Under the pieces are notes generated by a model. It was given only the letters and a program-made list of their open reading frames with translations, did not search any database and was not told the origin of the DNA. The translations under genes and the position numbers were made by a program. Below, piece after piece: positions 13,701 to 25,607 of a stretch of 64,000 nt of DNA. The DNA is from Dromaius novaehollandiae (lineage: Eukaryota > Chordata > Aves > Casuariiformes > Dromaiidae): positions 106,064,387 through 106,128,386 of the forward strand of contig NC_088100.1 in assembly GCF_036370855.1 (NCBI RefSeq), given 5' to 3'. Numbering within the stretch: position 1 is the stretch's first letter; every line of letters starts with the position of its first letter.

Positions 13701-16700
13701 TGAGCCTGGTGTTTGGTAAGTAATTAAAGTGCAGATGATTAGAGTCGGGTAGGCTGTAGATGTTTCTTTTATTCATAAGACTCTTAAAATCCATAAATGT
13801 TTTAATTCTAAGTAGTAGTTTCAAGATTGTTCAAGGGCAGGAGAACTGCTACAGTTCTGACTTTTGCTCTGATTGATGTTCTTGATTGGAACTTAAGAAG
13901 TGGAATGGGAGCTTTTATTTGTCAAGTTAAATGAGGGTATAAGTGTGTTTTCCAGTTGAAAAGTTAGATCTGTTTAAAACCTGTGGCACTGCCTTCTCTT
14001 TCTTACAGCTGCAGTAAGTGGTGGCCATTGGCATGTCATTCTACTTTTTTTTTTTCCGGTTTCCATAGTACAGAAATGTAAAAAGCTTGATTGTTTTCCT
14101 CCATACACCTGTTCGGATGGACAGGAATGCAAACAACTGCTTCAACCAGCTGTAGGAAATATTTTATTTCTGAAGTGTGGTTGAAAGCATAGATTTCTCC
14201 TAGCAACTTTTGCAAGGTGTATCAACACCCCTTTTAATCTTGAAAGGAAATTTTTATCTCAACAGGTGATAATGACACTGTAGGGTGGAAGAGTAGCAGT
14301 AGTTTATTACTACAGCTGTTGTGTGCTGGCATTACAGAATTAATCGAAGGAGTGACTACACACGCATGTATTCCAGCAGATTGGAAGGGGCAGCCAAATA
14401 TTAATTTAGTTCAGCTGCAACCAGAGTAGACTTGTTCTCCTGAGTTTAGTAAGTGTCTTCCCACCGCATGCACAGAAATTTTAATTTGGAATCTTTCATG
14501 AATCCTGTATTTTTTATCTCTATTTCCCAAATATGTATACATGTCTTGAAGGCCACTTCCTATATGCTTGGATGTTTTTAGTGTAACTTCTTGTTTTGGC
14601 CAGATAGTTGTTGACTACTTAATTACACATTGTATTCTAATTTAAACTTTTATGGATAAATATCGTGCAGGCTGCCATCAGTTTGCTATATCCGAACTTC
14701 CTTATGTTCCTTAAGATAAAGGGTAGTTTTGTGGTTTTAAAAGTTTATTGTTGATAACCTTTTAGTTTTTTAATTCTATTTACAGGAAGGCACAGTGGCT
14801 CACCCTGTTGGTGTCATCAGCAGAATTGGGTGTTTAGATGTAGAAGTTCAGGTCCCTGTCATTTGAGTTAGCACTGTAGCTGGTAACATGCATATCTGGT
14901 AACATGGAAATGTTGGTCTTTGCGTGTTATGTGTGTTTGATTATTAGATGTCAGGAACCTGATGCTGTGAGTTCAGCTGCAGCATAGAGGAGTAAGGGCT
15001 ATATAACAGCAGTATCTCACCAGGTTCACCTTTTTCCCTGTGTTCTTATTCCCAGGTTTCCCCCTCTCCTCTCCTTTTCAGTCTCCCACAGCCAGTCTTC
15101 TCTTATGCGTCATCAGAAGTCAGAAAGGGAAAAAGATTGTGCTTTTGCTCTCTTTTCACCAACCTTTTTTTATCCTCTTCATGTTTTATGTTGTTGTCAG
15201 GTTCTTTCCCTTGGCAATGCAGGACCAAGCATGTCCTATGTTCAGTCTTGCGTTCTGGTGCCTGATGCTAGAGTGACCCTTAGAACTAATTGCACAGGAA
15301 GAAGACCTGTTCGCTTGTTGTCAACATGATCTGTGAATGGTCCAGTTTAATGCAGTCTCCTCAGAGATGCAGATAGTATGTGATCAGTGAGAACAGATTT
15401 TTTTAAGAGAATTTGACTGCTGAATGCCTCATGTATTTCTACTGAGCGTAGAAGACCTGAGATTTGGGGTGGGGGGGGTCCCCCAGATCTGCAAAGATGT
15501 CCATGAAGATAGCAAAAGGCACGTTTCCAGCTGCAAAATAAGTCCTTAACAGATTTTAAGTCTCAAAGATGAATGGCAGAAGGTTTTCATGGATGCCTGT
15601 AAGAAATTTTTTCTTTTTTCCTCCTTAGAGCTGTTGTTGACAAAGTGTTTTAGGTTAATCTCACCTTGAAAAGGGCTAAGTATTTTTAGTTCAGATTTCC
15701 CCAAAACCTTCTGCCTGAAGCTGAAGGAGCTAAGGAGCTGAAGTATGGGGAATTTTATAACAATGTAGGTCTAGTGATTGAAATGTCAGACAATATTAAG
15801 ACAGCTCTACCAGCTCCAGCTGTAATATTTGAGAGTAACTTGCCTTGCTATTTGATTAGGAGTGCACAGGCGACTATGGTATTACTTTGTTTTCCTAGAT
15901 GTTGCTGCCAGGCTGTTTTTCAGTAAAACTATGTCTAAAACAACCACAGGGAGGGGTACATTTGTACATCTTGTGGTATACATCTTCTTTTGATCTTCCT
16001 GTAACTACACAATGCACAGACATCCAAAATATCTAATCCTATTAGAATTGCTTTATTGAAGTCTAAAACTATGATCTGCAGAGTTATTTTTCATGGAAAT
16101 TTGTCTTGAGTTTAACCTGTTTTTAATCTGGTTTACTGACTGAAGGCGTAATAGCCTATGATGAGAAAGTCAGTAGAGTTGGGGAAATCTTTCTTTCTTT
16201 TTTTTTTTCTTTTCATATTTTCTGCGTTTTTGCCTGTCATGGTAGCAGAAAGCTCTTCCTTCTCCTGAATCTTTCAGGCCATTATTCTTTTGGGGACCTT
16301 TCACTTTTTCCAAATTCCAGTTCTTTTGGCTGTTTATTTACAAAATTTCTTGACTGCCCAACAGTTGTCTACCTGGTTGCCCCAAAGTTTGTTCTGGCCA
16401 CTGACTAAACTCCACTAATTAATAGTTAAGTACTTCTGAATACTGCTTATAGACTTTTGTTACTGAGTCAGTTTAAGAGTTTCAACCAACACTGTCCCTG
16501 AATAAATCTCACAAAGTTAGGATTGTAGGCACAGCCCTGTTTTCAAGAACAATCAGCTTAAAAAAAAAGAAAAAGGCAGTTTCACTTTTATCTGGTAAAT
16601 TGAGTTGGAAACCTTATAAAAGCAGCACTCTACCTTTGGCTTAATTCAAATTTCATAAAAATTTCATTTTCTTAATTTCATAAGAGAAAATATATCTAAG

Positions 16701-19700
16701 CTTTTCAAAAAGTTTATATAAAAAAGATTGTTTTCTGGAAGTAATAAAGAGTGGAGTTTGTCTATCTGAACAAGTTTGTTTCCCCCATCTACGCACTTTC
16801 TATTGCAAACTATCTTGAAAAGTGATTCCCTTACTTTGAAGTTTCATTAAGGTATAAAATATTCTGATTTTCAGAGTGCTGAAGATGTGTATTAGAAGAG
16901 ACCTCTTTGCACACCTACTCTCCTGTTTATCTTGGTAGAGTTCAGGAGTGATGGGTCAAACTGAAAGAATGGCTAGAGGGTTGCTGATGTTTTTTTTTTC
17001 TTTTCCCTATTGAAGAATCACTCTGTTTTTTAATGACTGTTTCTGAAAGTCACTGACAACTTAAAACAGATATTAGGTGATTGGTTTTTTTTGTTCTTGT
17101 TTGCTTGTTTTTTGAACCTATTGTTACTTCAAATAATACTAAAACTGTCTTCTTGGAAAGATCTGACCTCTTTTCAGTTTGCTTTTGAAGTATGTGGTTT
17201 TCTGTATGTGGTTTTTCTTCTTGATCTGCAGGCATTGTGAAAAACCTGTGAAGAAACTTTGAAGGAGAAGGAAGGGTAGGAAATGAGGAGAAAGGATAGT
17301 TTGGTAAGATAAGAGATTGGGATCATGGGCATGTTGCATAGTCCTTCTTAGTTTTAAACTACTTTTAAAAAAACAACTTGGAGGAGGGTTTAGCCAGTCA
17401 GGCTGCTTAGTAGTGTTACAGACTTCAGTAAATACACAAAAGTTAATTTACTGTGGTTTTTCCTCCCCTTCCTTCCCCCCAGTTTTTTGGATCAGTGCAC
17501 TTGTTTCAGGACCCAAGTGAAAGTCCTCAAGAGACAGCTGTTGTCCTGCTTGTTCCTAATCAGATATGAGATAATTTCTTAAGTGTTGGAAGTGAAGAAA
17601 TTTTGTCATTACTGTAGCCTTCATTGTTTAAGATAACCTTTTGCAACTTGCTTTGCTGTGCCTCTTGCTGAATCATGATGGAAAACAGTGAATGGTTTGA
17701 GCATCACCTGTAGGAAATAACCTTTATCACACACATGTTTTCCAGGTGTGGTTTAAGGGCTGGGGAACTGGGTGACCTGCGAAAAGGATGTTGTAGGTGT
17801 GGGTGGTGTGCAGGGTGAGAGCTGATCCTTACTCCATAATTCTCCATTACTGCAGGAAATGCACATAAAGAAATGTAGGACCAGCTGACTGATAGAAGAC
17901 GTTTTTATCACTTGTGGAAAGTTGTGTGGTGTTCCTTTCTGAGCTGAAATGATAAGTTTCTGGAAAAGCTTGTTCTTTCCTCCTTTACTTTGAATCACAT
18001 CTTTCCAAATAGAGAAGTTCTTTGTTCACTATTTTCCTTTTAGGAAAATTGGTGAAAGTTGCCAGTAAGACAGAGTCCATGCAAGTTTGCTGTTGGTTAT
18101 TAACCCATACTAGCTCACAGTTTTGGCACGAAATGAACAGGATTTGGCAGACTGCTCTTAGCTGAGGCTTGGGGTTAGGTTGCATTAAAAAAACCTATTC
18201 TTTCTAAAGAACAGCCTTTTTTTTTCTAGATCAGGATTAAGATTCTCTGTGAAGCACTGTGGCTACCTTAAACCTTACGTGGTTTATGAAGAAGGATTTA
18301 TGATTCAAGTACGTTGAATACCGTAACTTTCTATACAAACTGTTATCTAATAAGGAGTAGAAGTGCAACATGTAGTGTTTTAAATACAAAAATCTTGATC
18401 AGAGGCTGTTTTTAACCACAGTGCTGATTGGGTCTCTATGTAAAGAATTCCTTGATCTTGGTGCTGTGCAAACAGTATCAAAATTGTCCTTGCTCTAAGA
18501 ATCCTACAGTTCAAGTGGATTAGGCATACAAGATGTATAGAGACTTAGAGGTCAAGAAAAGGGTTTGAGCATCAAGGGAATACCAAGGAAGCAGTGGTCG
18601 TATGATAGGGAGTGATTTCACTCTTGGTGGTGTAAATGCTGATGAATAAGCATTGCAAATGTGAAGGTAAAAACATAGATGAAGATAATTGTTTTTACCA
18701 TAGAAAAAAACGAATGTGACTGAAAATGAGTAGGGATGGCATACTGAAAACAGTATCGGAAAACCTGCTGTACAAATGTGTTATGTGATAACCTAATATG
18801 AGGAATGCGTTCTTTCTGTCTGTCTAGGTATCTTCTCTGTAATGATTTGTAGTCTGCTGTGAACTAACTCTTATTACTTAACTTCTTACTTAAAAGTACT
18901 CATTTGTGTGCAGGTGGGAGAAGTGCATATTTAGCTGTGAAGTCACAAATTGCAAGGAGCTAGGCTTACTGTATTTCTTGAGGCATCTTTGAGATCTCTG
19001 TTTCAACTGAGTAGGTTTCAAGTTGATTATATTCCTTTTAAAAGTGATGTGTGTAGGTGTGCGTTGTGGAAGGGGCACGGTGCTATATGGAACAAAAAGG
19101 TTTTTTCTGTGAGTAGCCCCCAGTTGTAAAACTTCCATGCCTTTCACCATCACTTAAAAACAGGTGTAACGAGACTCTCAATGCCAGTATGGCCAGAGGT
19201 TACCTTGCAGCAGTGTGTGGTAAATTCCTTGTGTGGTGGAAGGATTTCTGAGATGGCTGCTGTCAGAACTGGAGCACGGCAAACACTGAAGACTCCAAAG
19301 CTTCCTGCATTCAGAAGGGCCCCATGTCACACTTGAGTTTTTAAAATATTTTTCTATTTTCTGGCAGAAATACCAATTTATAAGGTTTCTAATGAACCAG
19401 GGTTAAAGAAATCTGTTCTCTTATAAGTGCTTTCTGTTATGCTTCTTTGCAGTTGAGCATTTAATAATGATATTAGTGATCTTTCCTCATTGTTTAAGTC
19501 CAAATGAATGTTTATTTTTAGAATTTCTGTAATTCAGTTCTGACCTTTCATGGGTTAGTGTGTGTTTAAGCCTCTGCATGCCAACCCAAAACATTCCTTC
19601 TCATTCACACATCCCTGGTTGTAGTAAACCCTGAAGGAGGATGTGAGGATGGGGAGATGCCTCATGCAGGCCATTAAGTTCTGGGTGGTCTTCTGGCTGT

Positions 19701-22700
19701 GCTCAAAATGAAAATCAGTATTTGATGTGCTTCCATTGTCTTGTAGTAATAATTCCAATGCTTTACTTGCAGAGAAGTTTGAACGGGAACAGCAGGATTC
19801 AAAACACTGTAAAAAATAAAAATTCATTCTTCTGTTTGTTTACTAGAAATGTCAGTGCAGATTCTAGTGTGCACAAGAGACCTTGTGGTTCATGCTGTGA
19901 ACAAATCTCCTGTGCTGCTGTTGATATCCACAGTACAGTGTCACTTTAAATATTCCGAGGCAATTCGCTTTAGTCACTCAAATTTGTCATTTAGAGGGGG
20001 GATGTAAATATGTGTTAAATGACTCTTACCTTAAGGAGTAGATGATGTGCAGAGTTACTGTGGAGCAGAAGAGATCTCCGTTCAACTTGGGCATTCTACA
20101 AGCTCGAAAATGCTTTGCAAAATCCAATAAAGTGTGTTGGTGTGAGCCTTTGGCTCAGAAGTTCACGATAGTTGCAGGTATGGAATGTAGTCCCTGTTTT
20201 CAGGCCTGTGGCTTTTTGTCCCTTCAGGATCAGGTGTATATAGGAAGCTTTCATATACTTAAGATATTATTATGATTCAAATCAGTTAAAGCTGCAAGCA
20301 GTGCTAATGATTAAACCAAAGTATTTTTCTGTTAAAAATCTTTACACTCAGTTTCTCCTTATATAGCTGTTTTAGATACTGTAGGTAGCATTTTTTGTTG
20401 TTGTTGTTGCTCCCAGCCTAGAGGCAACTTGTTTTCTCTTGGCTTGGGAAGCTGGGTATCCCTGAGAACAAGTCTAGGGGTAATGTGTATGCTTGTGGTG
20501 TTTGTCTCCCATCTCCTTTCCCCCTTCCCAGTGCTTTCATGTGGGGTCTTCACACACCTCTTGGTATCTCTGCTGGTCCTGTTGAGGTAGTTTTACACCA
20601 ACTTGCTTGGGAATGGGCAGCAAAATAGCAATGGTCATTTGGAGAAAGATGCAGGCTGATAGGAAAGGGTAATTGTCAAACAGACGTATGTGAGAAGGCG
20701 TTTTGGCAGTTACACTTTTTAACTCCTTCGTTGTGACAAAAGCCTCCCTATATTTCAAGCTCTCAAATGGCTGTATTGAGCGAAATGGAGGAAACTGGGT
20801 AGGCGGTTCGAATTAATTAGATATGTTGGAAATGTTTTCTCAAGACTCTAAAATTGTTGCTTTAGAGATATTTATGTTAGAAATTCCTTCCTTGACAGGT
20901 ACAAATAAACGCTTATTGTATGTGATGGTAAAGGGAGATGCCTCTGCAAGCTCTGGCAGTTCATCTTGTGCATGGAGCAAAGGCATGGGAGCCCAGAGCG
21001 CTGACTGTAATTCTTAGTTTTGAAAAATGTGCATTTGTTAATACCCCACAGTTGTCATGTCTTCTAGATACAGATAGGCTGAAGGGGAATCTCGGTGGTG
21101 ATGTAGGTGTTTTTCCTGTTTTGCAGATGAAGAAACTGAGATAGGTTGAAGTGACAAGTTGGTGGAAAGCGGAGTGAAATGCTGTCTTTAATCTGTGTCC
21201 TGTTTTCAGATATATATTTTTTTAATACTGTTACTTACCAATACTGCACTGAAGCAGTATGGGACTTCTATCTACTTATACATAGGGCTCTGGCAAACTT
21301 TGCCACTCCAGTTTTAAGAATTTGCTGTCCCAGTAAAGCAGTAGAGGGAAATGACAATGTACTGTGACTTAGACAGACTGGGCTTAATTCCCTTAAGCTT
21401 TCAAGGCAAGTAGGTTTTGAGCTAGGGCATTGGTTTGCAGACTGATGCAACTGATGTGCAGTTACATGTTTGCTTCTGCTACAAGGGCAGTAGCTTTCAG
21501 AAGCGGCAGTGCAGTCTGCAACAGCTCCTGTGTTGTGCTTGGTAAGCCTCAGTTCAAGATGGTTACTGTTATTTCATTTAGCAAGGGTGAATTATGTAGC
21601 TCCAAACTTTTACTGTGATAAAAGAAACGGACAAAACCAGGGTTATTTAATTTCCTAGCTTTAGTATTTCTAACTGGATGGTTACATAGATGCTGCTGGT
21701 GCCGTGGGGCCTTCACAGATCGATTACTTCAGAAGCATCCAGGAGACAGTCCTAGCTGAGATCCTAATAACACATCCTGCAAGCAAGATTTTTCTGTGTG
21801 TCAGCCCTAAGCTTTCTTTGTTTTCTTAGGACTTAGCTAAGAAATATTGATTGTCTTGTCCTGGTGCAGATTTTTGCAAGTATGTCTTCAAAGCAAAATT
21901 AGTTCAGGAAACATGTCCTCACTTCAGACCCTTGCTGTGCCAGATTGAACTGATGCTGTTATAACTTAAGTGACACACCAAGCAGCCAAGATAGCGTCTG
22001 TTTTATTTATTGTTCTCTTTTCAATTTAACTATTAGTCTGTCATAGCAAATGGGTACCTGCACTAGAGTATCCACAACTTCAGGTTTTGTTCTGTCTTAT
22101 TTCACCTTATTTCAACAAGTGCATCACCATGTATCAGTGATAAATATCGTGAGATATTTTAGGAACTGCTTTCCCCTCACCTCCATGTCTTTTAAAATAG
22201 GTTACCACACCTTCAGGCAGGGAATAAACTCATTCAGATGTGTTTTTAAAGCAGGGGGAAAATACTTCACTTTTTATCTTACTCGAGGAATCCATTTTAT
22301 GTAGCAGCACACACTGATGTTTATATAGCCTGTTTTGTTTTCATTTGGGGATGTTCAAAGGGGACTTCAGCAGTGTTGTAATGAAATGTGGGAGATGTGG
22401 ATGAACAGCTGACTGGAAACTCAAAGTAGTTGTATGGAATGAAAGCTAGTTTATTTTCCAAGTGCTAGGAATCAGTTTTGTTTTATTTAGATGAACTAGA
22501 TTATGGCATTGAAAACCCAAACACATTAACATTCTTAACTAAAACAAGTTGGGAAGTGATATTACAGTTGAACTAATTGTTAATTATACAAATAGTCTTG
22601 TTGCATATTTTGATAAGACTTCAGGAATTTTTTGTGATACAAAAGACTAGAGTAGTTTTTATTGTAGGGGAAAATAGAACAGTAAATGAGTTAGGAATGA

Positions 22701-25607
22701 AGATACTAAACGTGGGTTTTTCTTCACTTGGCAGCATGCTTAAAATTGATTAAATATTTGCTTTCAAGCATTTAATCTCCATCTTTCAGGCATAGACATG
22801 CTGCCTCTGTCTTTCTCCTTAGTGCTTGTGTAAATCTCTGTTCAAACCTTTGTGGCTCGTTACATAGTAGGTAATGCTATGTCGGATCAGCATCCCTCTT
22901 TTGTTGAGGTCCTGCTTTTGTCCTGTTGTTCTCTTGACCTAGCCAGGAAGCAGGACTAATCTCTTGCAGAATATAAGATCGTGATGAATTTGAGCATTGG
23001 GCTTTTCTAAGTTTGAGCACTTCCCTGTCATTGTTGACAATAACATACTGCTTCTGTCCTGTTCTTTAAAAACAAACAAACAAACAAAAAACTATGCATG
23101 TGGAAAAGCATGGAGTGTCTCTTCTTTTTTTCTGATTATTATTTGACATTTTGGAAAAAAGATCAAAAATTTTTTTAAGGAAAATGGAATATTTGGATAT
23201 CCTTTTGTTTATTTCAAATTTTACTCTAGGGCACATTCAGACAGTGAGGATTTTTAAGAGGTCTAGGATTTAGGAAAAAAAAGGAGAGGCTGAGTGACTT
23301 CAGTAATCTTTTTGGTCTCTCCCTTTGGAAAGGTGAATGCAGTATAAAAAAACCTGGAATACAGTTAAAAACAAAACTGCTCTCCTTGTGTTCCTCAAGG
23401 TAGTACCAGTGTTTCCACTGATACAGATTACTCCCACATGGATATTCTAAGGTCTCTCTAGGGACCTACCTGATCTTTTACGCTTTCAATTCCAGTTTAT
23501 TGATTACTCTGCCTTAGATGTTTTCAGGCTTTACTGGATATAGCATTTGAAGTCAATTGCTGCAAGAGTGAAAGTGGACTGGAGCCACTACCCTGGGGAA
23601 AAAGGGTATTGTTATTTTTTTCCATTGCTGCTGGAGATGGGAGAGTTACCCTTAGGAACAGGCATTAATGAGAGCAGCTGTGAAGACAAAAAACAGCCCA
23701 AAACACAGTACAAGCATCTTGAGGAACAGCTGTAGAGCTTCTCTCTTTTGAACTGGGCCCTGGGAGATTAGTTTTGGGGAGGAAGGTGTTAAGACTTGTT
23801 ATCCTATTTTTGTGAGAGTAATTTTAAAACAACTGTAGAACAAGTCACATCTCTAAATGATTGTTTCTGTTTTGAATGGCTGTTAAAAGAACATGTCTTG
23901 TTTGGCTGGCAGACTTCTTGCACCCACATAGCTTCTGTGGATGTGTTATGCTGTGTTATAGTGATGGATCTGCTTTTTCTATTCCTTATTTCTCTTGCTG
24001 TTAAATTCTTCATGCAGTCTCTGGGAGGAAGCAGCATAAATATAAGCTTAGTATGTTCTGATGTATTGCATATTTACCGAATGATGCCAATAAGAAAACT
24101 TCTTTTAACCAAGTAATAAAAGAACATGGAAACAAAACAGTTATTGCTCATGGTTATGCTTTACAAAGAAGAGGCATGAACAGTGTCTACAGCGATCATC
24201 TTTACTACAGTTATTGCATCTAGTAGGCAAAGCAACATCTGCAAAGGCATCTTATCGAGGGGCATTCCTCTTTCAATTATTGCTTTTGATCAAGCAGTAT
24301 TAACACAGAAGGATGCCATAACAGATTATCCCCATCCACCATCAGGGGGTGGCAGTTACTTACAGTGATGAGTCAGGTCAGTCCTGCCCTTTTGAGCAGG
24401 GAGAGCTGGGAAAAGCACTATCTGAGATGCCTGTATAATTCTGTTCCAAGGCCCTGCAAAAGTAATTTTTTTTTTTCCACTGCACCCGATTTCTGTTTGG
24501 CAGAAAGGTTTCTTGGTTGTTTACTGGACACTGACCCATGTTGTTCCTTAGCAATATTTTGCTACTAGGGGTCAAACCACTGAAATACTCTTTTAGTATG
24601 TGGAACAATTTTGAGTATTTTCCTACATTAAGAATGTGGGAAACATTACACATCAAGACATGTAACATTAAGAATGTAGGAATTACTTCATCCTGTTCTT
24701 TAAAACTGTTGCCACAGGATGGGGCTGTTGCACTGCCCAAATACTTTCTGTCATTTAGAAGAACTACAGCCTAGCAATGTTTTCAATACTAACCTAAAAC
24801 TAAGCTCCTATTGCTTTTCTTTATTATTCACCAGTCCATGTAGTGTGGCCTCAGTTTGTCCACTTTCAAGAAGCAGGAAATTTGGAATAAGATGCTGCTG
24901 GCTTGCTGAGTGTAGATCAACTTTCAGTTTCTTTTAGAGGCAGCTTTGCACCATATGACAAGCCCAGGTAGTGAGGTAATAATCCACATAAAGGGGATTT
25001 GGTTCACATATTGCAAAATATGTTAAATATTAAATTTTGGATTTTTTAAAGCCTTTATTAAATCCATATTTGTGTTGTAGAAATGTGCCAAGAACTGTTC
25101 TAATGAAGCAGCACCTGGGGGTTAATAAATGATATCATGAATCCATTTTGATTGCCAAGAAAGATTTTAATAAAGGAAGCCATGCCCAGGGTTGACTGTT
25201 TCATCCATGAGCAATAACTGTTTTGTTTCCATATTCTTTTATTAGTTGATTAAAACAAGTTTTCTTATTAGCATCATTTTTGATTGTCCTGCCTATTTCT
25301 ATATCAATTTGCATAAATAGCTAGCCCTCAGTATATCTGACAATGCAGATTCTGAAAGCGTGAGATGTTATTTTGATTGTTTGAAGAACTTCCATCTTTC
25401 ACTGACACCTTTTCACATTCATCTCATCTCCCTCTCTTCCTCTCAAACGTTTAGGGTGAAATGAAGTCTGAAGAGGGGCCAGAATGGAATATACTGCGTG
25501 ATGACTTCATGATGGGAGCATCTATGAAAGACTGGGACAAGGAGAGTGATGGAGAAAGCAATATTGAACAAGGAGGTGGTCTGAAACAAGAAAATGAAAG
25601 TGATTGA
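2124..25607 (+). CDS. RRP15: RRP15, ribosomal RNA processing protein 15 homologue (complete, five coding exons)
   Basis: Joining 2124-2178, 5439-5713, 7637-7734, 8606-8807 and 25455-25607 gives 783 nt, 260 residues plus stop; human RRP15 is about 282. Every junction is GT-AG and keeps frame. Conserved blocks are [13 protein letters not shown] (exon 2), [12 protein letters not shown] and LQRIATR (exon 3), GVVQLFNAV and [10 protein letters not shown] (exon 4) and [21 protein letters not shown] (exon 5, written in part elsewhere). The N-terminal 70 residues are acidic, Ser/Gly-rich and poorly conserved; residues about 90-120 are a charged Lys/Glu helix. The family (yeast Rrp15p) is nucleolar and needed for 27S pre-rRNA processing and 60S subunit assembly. 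Identification is by recognition of these blocks and by the downstream TGFB2 neighbour. Confidence 0.95.
4745..4780. repeat. Compound (TG)6(AG)12 microsatellite
   Basis: Six TG units at 4745-4756 run directly into twelve AG units at 4757-4780, uninterrupted. It lies in RRP15 intron 1 and is expected to vary in length between individuals. Apparent Arg-Glu or Ser-Leu repeat peptides in overlapping frames are artefacts of this tract. Confidence 0.95.
5021..5048. repeat. (TACG)2(TACA)5 tetranucleotide microsatellite
   Basis: Two TACG units followed by five TACA units, then degenerate TATA/CATA sequence to about 5095. The TACG to TACA transition fits CpG decay (CG to CA) of an originally uniform TACG tract. 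Confidence 0.9.
5439..5713 (+). CDS. RRP15: RRP15 coding exon 2
   Basis: Acceptor CCCTAG|GT and donor AAG|GTGAGA. It completes the split Gly codon and encodes residues 20-110. The first half is acidic and Ser-rich (runs such as GDDEDE and EEASSS). It then enters the strongly conserved [13 protein letters not shown] block and a Lys/Glu/Arg-rich segment ([20 protein letters not shown]) likely to form a charged helix or nuclear/nucleolar targeting region. It ends on a codon boundary. Confidence 0.95.
5714..7636 (+). other. RRP15: RRP15 intron 2
   Basis: A GT-AG intron of about 1.9 kb, AT-rich. No coding sequence, RNA gene or clear transposon was recognised. The acceptor AACACAG|CTC has a rather weak polypyrimidine tract (preceding bases ATAACAATATTTATAACAC), though the exon frame leaves little doubt. 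Confidence 0.85.
7637..7734 (+). CDS. RRP15: RRP15 coding exon 3
   Basis: 98 nt encoding residues 111-142 and two bases of Arg143. It contains the family hallmark [12 protein letters not shown] followed by NLQRIAT. The donor is GAG|GTAAGA, a near-perfect consensus. Codon phase enters at 0 and leaves at 2, matching exons 2 and 4. Confidence 0.96.
7735..8605 (+). other. RRP15: RRP15 intron 3
   Basis: An 871-nt GT-AG intron, the shortest in the gene. It contains several poly(T) runs and a TTTG-type tract at 8565-8580 that forms part of the pyrimidine tract before the CCCAG acceptor. Nothing else was recognised. Confidence 0.88.
8606..8807 (+). CDS. RRP15: RRP15 coding exon 4
   Basis: 202 nt. 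The first base completes Arg143; residues 144-210 follow: GVVQLFNAV, then [13 protein letters not shown], then [14 protein letters not shown], all strongly conserved in the family. Acceptor is CCCAG|AGGT and donor CAG|GTAGGC. The exon ends on a codon boundary with a basic KATKSKQ tail. Confidence 0.97.
9356..9393. repeat. Perfect tandem duplication of a 19-bp unit
   Basis: Two identical copies of GTTATGATGGAAAGAAACT lie side by side at 9356-9374 and 9375-9393. It is a short local duplication inside RRP15 intron 4 with no evident function. Confidence 0.9.
11926..11943. repeat. Poly(C) tract of 18
   Basis: Eighteen uninterrupted C bases at 11926-11943. Similar mononucleotide C tracts occur at 2317-2332 (16) and 48498-48508 (11). 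Such tracts are length-unstable and error-prone in sequencing, so the exact count should be treated with caution. Confidence 0.9.
18456..18530 (+). repeat. Possible ancient amniote interspersed repeat fragment
   Basis: The stretch around GGTGCTGTGCAAACAGTAT, followed by a TTGTCCTTGCTCTAAGAATC-like section, resembles a diverged repeat tail common in reptile genomes, in which 'ggtgctgtacaaacac' precedes 'gtccctgcccc' and 'agagcttac'. The match is by eye and diverged, so family assignment is left open. Confidence 0.35.
21100..21180 (+). repeat. Possible ancient MIR-like (tRNA-core) SINE fragment
   Basis: The order TTTTGCAGATGAAGAAACTG, then GAGATAGGTTGAAGTGAC, then AGTTGGTGGAAAG follows the well-known tail portion of MIR-type SINEs (ttttacagatgaggaaactgag, then aagtgact, then agctagtaagtgg). 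Diverged as expected for an ancient amniote repeat. The assignment is a visual alignment. Confidence 0.5.
24080..25278. repeat. Long inverted repeat: 74-bp arms around a 1.05-kb spacer
   Basis: The left arm 24080-24153 and the reverse complement of the right arm 25205-25278 match at 69 of 74 positions with no gap. The innermost 28 bases of each arm are identical. Similarity stops sharply at both ends of the arms. The layout resembles terminal inverted repeats of a non-autonomous DNA transposon, but no matching target-site duplication or transposase remnant was seen. Both arms lie in RRP15 intron 4 just upstream of the last exon, so a transcript could fold them into a long, nearly perfect stem. 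Confidence 0.9.
24620..24642. repeat. Short stem-loop with a nearby direct repeat
   Basis: TTCCTACATT and AATGTGGGAA pair at 9 of 10 positions around a 3-base loop. The core ACATTAAGAATGTRGGAA recurs about 40 bases downstream (24663-24681). It lies in the spacer between the arms of the 74-bp inverted repeat. Confidence 0.75.
25455..25607 (+). CDS. RRP15: RRP15 coding exon 5 (terminal coding exon)
   Basis: Encodes residues 211-260 and a TGA stop at 25605-25607. It begins [15 protein letters not shown] and continues through [18 protein letters not shown], the conserved C-terminal signature, then an acidic/Gln tail unlike the mammalian one. The exon starts at phase 0, fitting exon 4. A second in-frame TGA follows at 25608. 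Confidence 0.96.
   Translation, partial: GEMKSEEGPEWNILRDDFMMGASMKDWDKESDGESNIEQGGGLKQENESD

Larger units (their letters stand above)
8808..25454 (+). other. RRP15: RRP15 intron 4 (16.6 kb)
   Basis: This intron makes up about 70 per cent of the gene. It is AT-rich with poly(T) tracts near 10930-10966, a C18 tract at 11926, a 19-bp tandem duplication at 9356, two sequences resembling ancient amniote repeats (18456, 21100), and the 74-bp inverted repeat at 24080/25205. No exon or RNA gene was recognised. The acceptor is ACGTTTAG|GGT at 25454, behind a pyrimidine-rich stretch (25397-25445). Confidence 0.85.

Noticed and set aside
20790-20820. GGTTCGAAT resembling a tRNA B box
   Set aside because: No acceptor stem, A box or anticodon arm can be folded from the preceding 70 bases.
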